39,722 bases of DNA, taken from positions 1 through 39,722 of the forward strand of contig JAJPKL010000028.1 in assembly GCA_021323705.1 (NCBI GenBank). The letters run 5' to 3'. Source of the DNA: Nitrososphaerota archaeon. GTDB lineage: Archaea; Thermoproteota; Nitrososphaeria; Nitrososphaerales; Nitrosopumilaceae. Below are positions 33,330 to 39,722 of this stretch, piece by piece. Each line of letters begins with the position of its first letter. Position 1 is the first letter of the stretch. Made by a program: the position numbers and the translations under genes. The notes under the pieces were generated by a model. The model was not told where the DNA came from, did no database searches, and saw only the letters and a list, made by a program, of their open reading frames with translations.

Positions 33330-33879
33330 GATACATACTTTGGATTTTCTTCATAAGATCAAAATATGCATGGTTTAATTCTTCCAATGTTTTTGCACCT
33401 GTAATAATGACTTTTCCTGTTGCAAAAATTAGACAAACTATACTACCATAAGTTCTATAAACAATTCCTGAGAATTGATCTGGCTCATAAATACTTCGAG
33501 GCAACATTACAGATAAAATATTCAAATTTATCGTTTTTTCCAATGAAATGGAGGATACGATATTGTGTATTCTGGGTATGATATTAAATGATTTTATGAA
33601 TTTGTATTTTTTTAAAATTTGAGATGCTCTCTTTAGATCATGATATGCTTGATCAGGACTTTTAGAGCCAACTGAAATTAATTTGCCTGATGCAAAAACA
33701 ACTACTTTTCCAAACATGATATTATCTTTAACATATCCGCATTTGTAGGCTTTTAAATTAGAACTTAGAAAACGATGTTTATTAAAAGATAGAATATCGA
33801 CTTTATGATTAAGATCAGCAGTACATACCACATTTGAGATTTTGATTTCCTTCCTTATTGTATATTCTAAATTTTGCAT
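33322..33879 (-). CDS. Divergent TATA-binding protein (TBP) on transposon E2
   Basis: A 185-aa protein with the two-repeat TBP fold. Repeat 1 (about 13-92) has KISNVVCTADLNHKVDI and VVVFASGKLISVGSKS; repeat 2 (about 103-180) has IPRIHNIVSSISLEKTINL, YEPDQFSGIVYR (131-142) and CLIFATGKVIITGAKT. The second repeat fits canonical archaeal TBP, except FPG is FSG. In repeat 1 the matching stirrup (about 41-52, NLKAYKCGYVKD) has lost the YEPEQFPGLVYR signature, so DNA contact may be altered. It starts a minus-strand operon with the 59-aa zinc gene. A TBP as mobile-element cargo is unusual. Confidence 0.88.
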   Translation of the reverse strand: MQNLEYTIRKEIKISNVVCTADLNHKVDILSFNKHRFLSSNLKAYKCGYVKDNIMFGKVVVFASGKLISVGSKSPDQAYHDLKRASQILKKYKFIKSFNIIPRIHNIVSSISLEKTINLNILSVMLPRSIYEPDQFSGIVYRTYGSIVCLIFATGKVIITGAKTLEELNHAYFDLMKKIQSMYHD

Positions 33880-33949
33880 TATTTCTAATTCTATTCATAC
33901 TAATAAAAAACATTGTTTAATATTCAATTAAGTTAGGAATGAAATAAAA

Positions 33950-34513
33950 TTAGCCCGATACTATTTGTTTTTCAAATATCTCATCAATTTTTTGCCTTAT
34001 AAAAAGATCAATTTTTTGTCTTAGAACAAGTATTGATTTTACAGGTTTCATGATCTCAATCTGCTTGGAATGTGCGGGAATTTCAAAATCTGCTTCATAC
34101 AGTTGATCTAAAGTCAATGTTTTTGACCCTTCACTTACACTTAATTCTTGTAATTGTTTTTGATAAAAAATTGAAAAAAACTCAGGATCAATTTTTTGTA
34201 TGGCGTCTGATCTTACTTTAAAAAAACCCGCATGATGATTAAGAGCAAATTTCTGTGTTCCTGACTTGTAAGTCATAGAACCTGCACTTCCATCTAAACT
34301 GAGGATTATTCCTTCTCCTTCAAAGATTGTTATTGGCTCATCTTGTTTTGTCCTACCATTAACAGATACCAATCTGTCTATAGTGTTATGTTCTTGATTA
34401 CCTCCCCAAATCGGAATAAATTCACCTCCATATTGAATTGATTTGTAAATTGCCTCATCTGTTAAGCCAAAATCTCCTTTTTTTACTGGTTCAAACATAT
34501 CAAGGAATTTCAA
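33950..34513 (-). CDS. Single-TRD specificity subunit HsdS-like (E2)
   Basis: A 187-aa protein of about half the length of a normal HsdS. It has one target-recognition domain (FIPIWGGNQEHNTIDRLV, GEGIILSLDGSAGSMTYK, FALNHHAGFFKV, TLTLDQLYEADFEIP) and one C-terminal helical arm (LVLRQKIDLFIRQKIDEIFEK). It would have to dimerise to read a two-part site. Its start overlaps the nuclease/methyltransferase end by 4 bases. Confidence 0.85.
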   Translation of the reverse strand: MKFLDMFEPVKKGDFGLTDEAIYKSIQYGGEFIPIWGGNQEHNTIDRLVSVNGRTKQDEPITIFEGEGIILSLDGSAGSMTYKSGTQKFALNHHAGFFKVRSDAIQKIDPEFFSIFYQKQLQELSVSEGSKTLTLDQLYEADFEIPAHSKQIEIMKPVKSILVLRQKIDLFIRQKIDEIFEKQIVSG

Positions 34514-36528
34514 ATTATGTTTCTTACCTCTTCTTTTATTTGACTTACATTTTCTAGTAGTTGACTCACAGTAATATAATGTGGTTTAAATGGTCTTAGA
34601 TAATATTCAGGTAAAAGACAATAATATGATTTAGGATCTGTTATTTTAGTTAATTCAACAAAACCGCCTTTTCTAAGTTTAATCTTTTGACCTTGTTCGT
34701 TTATCCATTCTGTTCCATTTGTTTTTTCATCATCAAAACGCTTCCATGCTTCTTCTAACCGTCCTACCATTTCTTCCCCTTCTGTACTAACCCATCCTGA
34801 TATTTCATCATGCATCCAACCATTACGATTATTCCTAAGTTTAGTCGGAAATCTCTTATCTGAATTTGCTAATCCATCATTGTCTATAATATACATCCAA
34901 ATTGGCTTTTTTTGGATTTTTGTATTTGATTTATTTTTCTTAGTAATGTAAACGGCATAAGTTTTTTCTTTTGTATATGGTGCAAAAGCAAATTTTGGTA
35001 ATGACACGATTGCATCAATATCACATTTCTCTAGTAGCTCTTTTCGTAATTCAGAAAGACTTGGATTTTCTAATACTCCATCAGGTTGTATTATACATGC
35101 ATGACCTCCATCTTTTAATAATTTTATCACTTTACATAGAAATGCAATTTCGGTTCGATTTGATGATATTATGGAAGTTTCTGCTTTTATTGTACCAGCA
35201 CCATAAGGGGGATTTGTTACTATATACTTCCACTGTTCATCTTCAAAATTTCGAACAAGAGCATTATCAGGAATCATATTAGTGTGACCATCGCCAACTA
35301 AAAACATATTCAGTTTAGTTCTGGAAATATTTTCTTTCCTAACATCGATTCCCCAAAAACATTCTTTTTCAAGAAATTTGACAGCGTTTTTTGTAAGAGT
35401 ATTAGTTTTTGCATATTGTTGATGGAGTATCTTGAAACTTTCAGTTAGAAATCCACCAGTACCGCAAGCAGGATCAAGTATTTTGAATTTATTTTGTTCA
35501 TCAAAGTATTGTTCATCTAAAAGAAGCAATTTGGCTAATATGTATGCATAATGTCTACGTGTAAAATATTCACCAAATTCTTTTTTCTCTTTTCCACTTG
35601 CAAACATTTCATATACTGCACCGAATAAGTCAAAACCACACCCATGAAGCGGTTTCATTGAATTAATCACATCGTAAATCTGTTTTACTTCATCTTTTGC
35701 AACTAAGGGTTTTTCTGTAGCATTTCCAGTAATAATTACACGTACTTTTTCCATAAAATTAACAAATTCTCCAAATTGAGATTCTTTTTCTAATCTCTGA
35801 ATATATTGAGATAAATTTGCAACAACTTTTTCGGAGGGAAAATTCTCAGTCACATCCGAACAATCTGACCAATATATTTTGGTATTATCCTTCTTACCAC
35901 TAAGCATTTCTTTTTCTTCAAAATATTCCAACGAAATGAAACCTATTGTAAAGTCTATTTTTTGAACATTATTCTCAAAATTTATGTTTCTATAAATTTT
36001 AGCAAGTTCCCAAAGTTTTTTGTTAAATACTGCTTCAGAAATAACTGATAGAGAATCCACATTTGTAAGAATATTATCTAAAGTGGGATCTTTTCCTAAT
36101 TTTGATTTTATCAGTCTTAATATATCAATAGTTTGAAATTCCCGAATTGGGTTTTTGTTAAGTTTGATTTCCTCGCCAGTTTTAGTATTATAGAAAATAC
36201 TTGTTTTACAGTTTGTCACTATGAAATATGGTAGTTTTAATTTTGGTGCTTTTTCTTTGCCCTGTTTTATTGCATCATGCCAAAATGAATCTCCCACAGT
36301 TGCATCATCTTTGGCTTCTGCATAAGCAACTAAATTTTCTATAAATTCAGTATCATTTTTTTTGTTTGGTTCATATTCAAATTCAGAAATTAACAAATCT
36401 GGTCGTTTAGAACCAGTGTATTTAGTAAATGTAGTATCATTAACGATTTGTTTTATCGGTATTGATAACTGACTGACTAAAACTTCATGAATGAATCGTG
36501 TTACTGTTAATGCCTCTTGTTTACCCAT
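34510..36528 (-). CDS. Nuclease/adenine methyltransferase fusion (E2)
   Basis: A 672-aa protein. The N-terminal domain has a complete PD-(D/E)xK pattern: RPDLLI (D44) and AYAEAKDD (E71, K73), then a Type I-like region. The methyltransferase has EYFTRRHYAYIL, motif I DPACGTGGFL (352-361) and motif IV VTNPPYGAG. It resembles type IIG/type I fusion enzymes with a separate S subunit. Unlike E1, the nuclease Lys is intact. Its start overlaps the zinc protein stop (TAATG). Confidence 0.88.
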   Translation of the reverse strand: MGKQEALTVTRFIHEVLVSQLSIPIKQIVNDTTFTKYTGSKRPDLLISEFEYEPNKKNDTEFIENLVAYAEAKDDATVGDSFWHDAIKQGKEKAPKLKLPYFIVTNCKTSIFYNTKTGEEIKLNKNPIREFQTIDILRLIKSKLGKDPTLDNILTNVDSLSVISEAVFNKKLWELAKIYRNINFENNVQKIDFTIGFISLEYFEEKEMLSGKKDNTKIYWSDCSDVTENFPSEKVVANLSQYIQRLEKESQFGEFVNFMEKVRVIITGNATEKPLVAKDEVKQIYDVINSMKPLHGCGFDLFGAVYEMFASGKEKKEFGEYFTRRHYAYILAKLLLLDEQYFDEQNKFKILDPACGTGGFLTESFKILHQQYAKTNTLTKNAVKFLEKECFWGIDVRKENISRTKLNMFLVGDGHTNMIPDNALVRNFEDEQWKYIVTNPPYGAGTIKAETSIISSNRTEIAFLCKVIKLLKDGGHACIIQPDGVLENPSLSELRKELLEKCDIDAIVSLPKFAFAPYTKEKTYAVYITKKNKSNTKIQKKPIWMYIIDNDGLANSDKRFPTKLRNNRNGWMHDEISGWVSTEGEEMVGRLEEAWKRFDDEKTNGTEWINEQGQKIKLRKGGFVELTKITDPKSYYCLLPEYYLRPFKPHYITVSQLLENVSQIKEEVRNII

Positions 36529-36689
36529 TACTTCTTCCCTTCTCCTTTTCTGAACTTCTGTTTAGGTCTATTCCAGTAAGGACTTTTGCAATCTGGGCAT
36601 ATTACTGGTTCTTTGTTAATGTCTCTAGGAATCCACTCATGACTGCACCGTAGACATTTGAAACCATCTATCTTTACTCGATATGCCAT
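36528..36689 (-). CDS. 53-aa four-cysteine zinc-ribbon protein (E2 core)
   Basis: Counterpart of the E1 gene, starting AYRVKIDGFKCLRCSHEW, then CPDC and the same basic tail (KSPYWNRPKQKFRKGEGKK). Seven of 53 residues differ by my count. Its TAA overlaps the methyltransferase ATG. It is the first gene of the minus-strand operon and shares the divergent promoter with the transposase. Confidence 0.85.
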   Translation of the reverse strand: MAYRVKIDGFKCLRCSHEWIPRDINKEPVICPDCKSPYWNRPKQKFRKGEGKK

Positions 36690-36778
36690 TTGCTATTAGC
36701 TATATTATACACATATTTTAATAAACATATTGTATTACACAATGTTTATATTATATGTACACTATACCTAAAGATAAT
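36690..36778. promoter_or_regulatory. Divergent promoter between zinc protein and transposase (E2)
   Basis: Same length and layout as the E1 region. TTTATA lies before the transposase start and TGTACACT is at 36,756-36,763, matching the outer tip of the terminal repeats. Conservation of this non-coding stretch is comparable to the flanking genes. Confidence 0.65.
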
Positions 36779-38131
36779 ATGATGACAGAAAACCCAAGAA
36801 ACGAAAAAGGAATACAAATCCTCTCCAAAGGAAACCACATCACAAAACTAGGCAAGAACCACTACAGGGTAGAATCACAAACCTCAGACAAGTCATACAG
36901 CGTAAGAAAGACACCTGATGCTGACGTATGGGAATGCACTTGTGCGGATTTTAACTTCAATCTAAGAAAAGGCAAGGACGACAAGAACTGCAAGCACATA
37001 CTAGCCTGCATGATGCTACAAACTACAGTACAGACTGAAAAGAAAATAGAAAAGATAGACTTGCCAAAAGTCTGTCCAAAGTGCCAGTCCACAACATACA
37101 GAAAACATGGATATAGGATCGTAAAGGAAAAAATCAAAAGACAACGCTATGACTGTCTGCAATGCAACCACAAGTTCACTCTAAACGACAGTGGCTTTGC
37201 AAACATGAGATTCAGTCCTCAAATCATAACAGAATGCATCAACCTGAGTATGAATGGCATGTCATTGCGAAACATTGCAAGACATATCAAGTCAGTCCAT
37301 GATGTAACTGTATCACATGGTGCCATAGCAGACTGGGTCAAAAAATACATGGGATTGATCAAGGAATATGCCGACTCTCAAATACCAGAACTTTCTGATG
37401 TATGGTCGCTTGACGAGGCAATGATTAACGTCAAAGATACCAAAGAGATGAAAGGTAAGGGATTCTATGACTGGCTTTGGACTGCAATAGATCCAAAGAC
37501 AAGATTTGTCATTGCAACCCAAATCTCAAAGAGGCGTGAAATTGTTGATGCACGAAACATCATCGCAAAAGGAAAACAAGTATCACAACCAAACTATGTG
37601 ATTACCGATTCCTTGAGAACCTATGAACAGGCAATCAGAAAAGAACTTGACAACCGCAAGGTTGCACACATAAAGACAAATGCTCTCAAAGATGGATTCC
37701 AAAACAGACCGATTGAGAGATACCATAATGAACTGCGAGAGAAACTAAAGGCAAAGCGTGGTCTTGGAAACGATGAATCGGCACAAAGGTTTGCAGAGAA
37801 CTATAGAACCTACCACAATTTTGTCAGAGGACACACTGGACTAGATGGCTCTACACCTGCGGAAGCATCAGGAATAGACCTAGAACTTGGACACGACAAG
37901 ATAAGGGATCTCATAACAAAATCTGTAGAATCCAAGAGTAATTTTGCTGTACAATTAGGGAAGAGAATCGAGAAAGTCAACATAGTGAATGAAAAGGATT
38001 CCATCAAGATAACCTGCAAGGGTTGGATGGAAAAGCAGACTTGGAGAGAGATAAATGACATCCTAAAACTGAGTGGTTTTAACTGGCTGTCAAACGGAAA
38101 GGATAGTTGCTGGCTAAAACTACTCTCCTAA
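36779..38131 (+). CDS. IS6-like DDE transposase with SWIM zinc finger (E2)
   Basis: The E2 paralogue: SWIM finger in WECTCADFNF ... CKH, zinc ribbon CPKC ... CLQC, triad in VWSLDEAM, VITDSLRTY and IERYHNELRE. The catalytic core is about 80% identical to E1 by eye, with many silent differences, so both seem under purifying selection. The frame extends to 36,755 but homology with E1 supports ATGATG at 36,779 (450 aa). A C-terminal extension is also present. Confidence 0.9.
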   Translation: MMTENPRNEKGIQILSKGNHITKLGKNHYRVESQTSDKSYSVRKTPDADVWECTCADFNFNLRKGKDDKNCKHILACMMLQTTVQTEKKIEKIDLPKVCPKCQSTTYRKHGYRIVKEKIKRQRYDCLQCNHKFTLNDSGFANMRFSPQIITECINLSMNGMSLRNIARHIKSVHDVTVSHGAIADWVKKYMGLIKEYADSQIPELSDVWSLDEAMINVKDTKEMKGKGFYDWLWTAIDPKTRFVIATQISKRREIVDARNIIAKGKQVSQPNYVITDSLRTYEQAIRKELDNRKVAHIKTNALKDGFQNRPIERYHNELREKLKAKRGLGNDESAQRFAENYRTYHNFVRGHTGLDGSTPAEASGIDLELGHDKIRDLITKSVESKSNFAVQLGKRIEKVNIVNEKDSIKITCKGWMEKQTWREINDILKLSGFNWLSNGKDSCWLKLLS

Positions 38132-38244
38132 ATTTTTTGAATTTTACCTTTACAATTAGTCAATGATCGACATAAGGATCTCTTTATAAGCAAAAATTGG
38201 CTTAAGACAGGCGTTGAAAATTATAATTTTTTATTTTCACGGGC

Positions 38245-38274
38245 AATGCAAAATAATGCAAAATAACGCAAATA
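38245..38274. repeat. Three tandem 10-bp repeats before the TIR-domain gene
   Basis: AATGCAAAAT (38,245), AATGCAAAAT (38,255) and AACGCAAATA (38,265) follow one another. The last copy runs into ATATATTTT (38,271-38,280), a likely TATA box about 20 bases before the TTG start at 38,294. Ten-base spacing puts the copies on one face of the helix, so they may be a protein-binding operator. Confidence 0.55.
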
Positions 38275-38293
38275 TATTTTCTGGGTGTTATAA

Positions 38294-39424
38294 TTGACAT
38301 CTAAGGAAAAAACCATCAATTTAGAGAACATTCCTATTGAATCCAAGAGTACAAGAGGTAGAAAGGCAGGTGCGATTCCATTTCCAAGAAATTCTTTGAC
38401 AGATGCTATAAGAGTAGCAAAATCAATTTGGAATGATAACGCAGGTCGACCATTTCCTTTAGGTGATATTGCAACCAAACTTAACTATAGCCCAACATCT
38501 GGTAATTTTAGAGATTTAATACGATCTGCTGAAAGATATGGATTAACAGAAGGTACATGGGTACAAGACACAACAAAACCAATTGCACTCTCAGCTTTAG
38601 GGATGTCAATTGTTGCACCAAAAGTAGATGAAGATCCAAATGCGTACATACGAAAAGCATTAGAGACACCAGAGGTATTCAAAGAGTTTCTTAATTCTAT
38701 TAATGGTCGTGTCATTCCTCCTGAAGATTCATGTAAAAATTCTCTTATCAGAGATCACCATATTCTAAAAGAAGATGCTAATGTTTGCTATGCAGTCTTG
38801 ATGAAAAACATACAAGAATTGAACCTTTCACAACCTAACACGCAAGGAACGCCTTATCTCAGATTAGATAAACTGTCAGCAACTCTGCCAACTTTACCCA
38901 TAACAGAGGAAAGTGAAAAGATAGAAGGCAATATGGAACAAATTGTAGAGTCAGAGGAATCTGAAAAACCAACATCTAAAGAAACAATTCAAACAAAATC
39001 AATACCACGTGTTTTCATCAGTCATAGTAAGAACAAGAAGATACTTGACCAATTGAAAGAGATGTTGAAATTTGGTGAGTTCGAATATAGAATTGCCGAA
39101 GAGAAAGAAACTACAGCAATTCCCATTTCAGAAAAGGTTTTTGGTCTTATGAGAGAATGTAATTGTGCTATAATAAACATAAGTGCCGATGATGAAATGA
39201 AGCAGGCGGACGAATCCTATAGAATTAACGAGAATGTACTTATTGAGATTGGTGGTGCTTTCATCCATTATGATAAACGAGTTATACTTCTAGTTGACAA
39301 AAGACTCACTCTGCCTAGTAATTTACAAGGTCTTTACCGATGCGAATACGAAGGTGATGAACTTTCATGGACGGTGGCAATGAAACTACAAAAAGCACTT
39401 GCTGAATTTAAAGAGAAAATTTAG
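38294..39424 (+). CDS. wHTH protein with C-terminal TIR-like domain (E2)
   Basis: A 376-aa protein. Residues about 34-108 form a winged-helix (LTDAIRVAKSIWNDNAGRPF and the GLTEGTWV turn), like DUF5343. A charged linker (about 205-237) leads to a TIR-like domain (about 239-370): RVFISHSKNKKILDQL, ISEKVFGLMRECNCAIIN (with candidate catalytic E280), NENVLIEIGGAFIHY and VILLVDKR. It resembles the TIR-like domain of bacterial/archaeal defence effectors (PF10137-like), so NAD-cleaving activity is possible but unproved. TTG start after a TATA-like box; leaderless likely. It sits between transposase and coiled-coil gene. Confidence 0.75.
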   Translation: MTSKEKTINLENIPIESKSTRGRKAGAIPFPRNSLTDAIRVAKSIWNDNAGRPFPLGDIATKLNYSPTSGNFRDLIRSAERYGLTEGTWVQDTTKPIALSALGMSIVAPKVDEDPNAYIRKALETPEVFKEFLNSINGRVIPPEDSCKNSLIRDHHILKEDANVCYAVLMKNIQELNLSQPNTQGTPYLRLDKLSATLPTLPITEESEKIEGNMEQIVESEESEKPTSKETIQTKSIPRVFISHSKNKKILDQLKEMLKFGEFEYRIAEEKETTAIPISEKVFGLMRECNCAIINISADDEMKQADESYRINENVLIEIGGAFIHYDKRVILLVDKRLTLPSNLQGLYRCEYEGDELSWTVAMKLQKALAEFKEKI

Positions 39425-39472
39425 ATATTCTCCCTAAGAACTTTTTATATTAGATTTTCATTCATTTACTAA

Positions 39473-39613
39473 TTGTCAGCAGATCAGGAAAGACGTATTC
39501 AAAAAATTGAGACTAGGTTGGATACAGTAGAAAGAGACATGAAATCTCTTAGGGATAGAGTGAAGAAATTAGAAGATCTTAACACGAGACTCCAAGGTCT
39601 CCGAAGAACCTGA
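39473..39613 (+). CDS. 46-aa coiled-coil protein at the right end (E2 core)
   Basis: TTG start at 39,473. The protein begins SADQERRIQKIETRLDTVE and is a heptad coiled coil like its E1 partner (QERRIQKIETRIDSMEKR). The TGA (39,611-39,613) ends exactly at the base before the E2 right repeat, as in E1. The nearby TTTTTATATTAG (about 39,442-39,453) is a TATA-like box. Confidence 0.72.
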   Translation: MSADQERRIQKIETRLDTVERDMKSLRDRVKKLEDLNTRLQGLRRT

Positions 39614-39714
39614 AATCAACCTAAACTTTACACTCCTTTTTTCATATCAAAAAATGACCCGAAACTTTACAACTTGTTTGTGTCATCACTTTCAACCTCT
39701 AACTATCCAGTGTA
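39614..39714 (-). repeat. E2 right terminal inverted repeat (101 bp)
   Basis: Ends CCAGTGTA at 39,714, the inverted counterpart of 32,058-32,158 (84/101 identical by my count). It directly abuts the stop codon of the coiled-coil gene. Only 8 further bases (GCTTACCA) are in the window. Confidence 0.9.
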
Positions 39715-39722
39715 GCTTACCA

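Larger units (their letters stand above)
32058..39714. mobile_element. Transposon E2 (7,657 bp) with TBP, restriction-modification and TIR cargo
   Basis: Bounded by 101-bp inverted repeats. From left to right it holds two small membrane protein genes (minus), a 155-aa gene (plus), a 59-aa zinc gene and the TBP-like gene (minus, overlapping), a single-domain HsdS and a nuclease/methyltransferase, the 53-aa zinc protein (all minus), the divergent promoter, the transposase (plus), the wHTH-TIR gene (plus), and the coiled-coil gene abutting the right repeat. Left flank ACAAAATG and right flank GCTTACCA do not match, so no target duplication is seen. The window ends 8 bases past the right repeat. 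Confidence 0.82.

Noticed and set aside
25670-39714. E1 plus E2 as one composite transposon
   Set aside because: Each has its own matched pair of ends and its own transposase; E1's repeats are closer to one another than to E2's.
1-39722. CRISPR array, tRNA or rRNA genes
   Set aside because: No regularly spaced repeats and no recognisable tRNA cloverleaf or rRNA sequence were seen by eye; not proven absent.

Overview
The window looks like a piece of a Nitrososphaerota (Thaumarchaeota) genome, most like the Nitrosopumilales. It carries archaeal information-processing genes (aIF2-beta, aIF1A, RIO1 kinase, topoisomerase VI B and A, fibrillarin, Nop5, RNase HII, S30e, a candidate TFE-beta). It also has secreted proteins with the short 'IPxWhK..AG....G.I....F...I.YLI..GII'-type repeat I associate with thaumarchaea. 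Many genes start with TTG or GTG and have a TATA-like box about 25-35 bases upstream, as expected for leaderless archaeal transcripts. The genus cannot be fixed from sequence alone.

Bases 1 to about 25,450 are ordinary, compact core genome. The segments are: translation initiation (DUF5679 end, aIF2-beta, DUF424, aIF1A); an overlapping chain rio1, KH protein, top6B, top6A; a membrane Hsp20-domain protein; ubiX; a TrmB-like regulator; a two-gene methylthioadenosine/adenine salvage operon (apt, mtnP); a large secreted Ig-repeat protein; an OLD-type ATPase; a Lys-rich TFE-beta candidate overlapping rlmE; trm1; rnhB; nop5 and fibrillarin; pyrD and pyrK; a radical SAM enzyme; S30e; and several small or secreted proteins.

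Bases 25,670 to 39,714 hold two adjacent transposons of one family. Element E1 is 25,670-32,049 (6,380 bp) and element E2 is 32,058-39,714 (7,657 bp). Each is bounded by 101-bp terminal inverted repeats (86% and 83% identical by my count) that start TACACTGG. Both share a core: a 53-aa four-cysteine protein, an 89-bp divergent promoter, an IS6-like DDE transposase with an N-terminal SWIM zinc finger, and a 45-46-aa coiled-coil protein whose stop codon directly abuts the right repeat. E1 is flanked by the 8-bp direct repeat ACAAAATG. The right copy is also the left flank of E2, but the right flank of E2 (GCTTACCA) does not match. Just left of E1 lies a decayed transposase fragment and a further CAGTGT/ACAAAATG pair, so this may be a site of repeated insertion.

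The cargo between left repeat and core differs. E1 carries a HARE-HTH protein and a restriction-modification pair (nuclease-like/methyltransferase fusion plus two-domain specificity subunit). E2 carries two small membrane proteins, a conserved HH-motif protein, a divergent TATA-binding protein followed by a 59-aa zinc protein, and a second restriction-modification pair. To the right of its transposase E2 also has a wHTH-TIR-domain protein. The main new observation is therefore a family of defence-carrying archaeal transposons with a fixed core, exchangeable restriction-modification cargo, and in one copy its own TBP paralogue.
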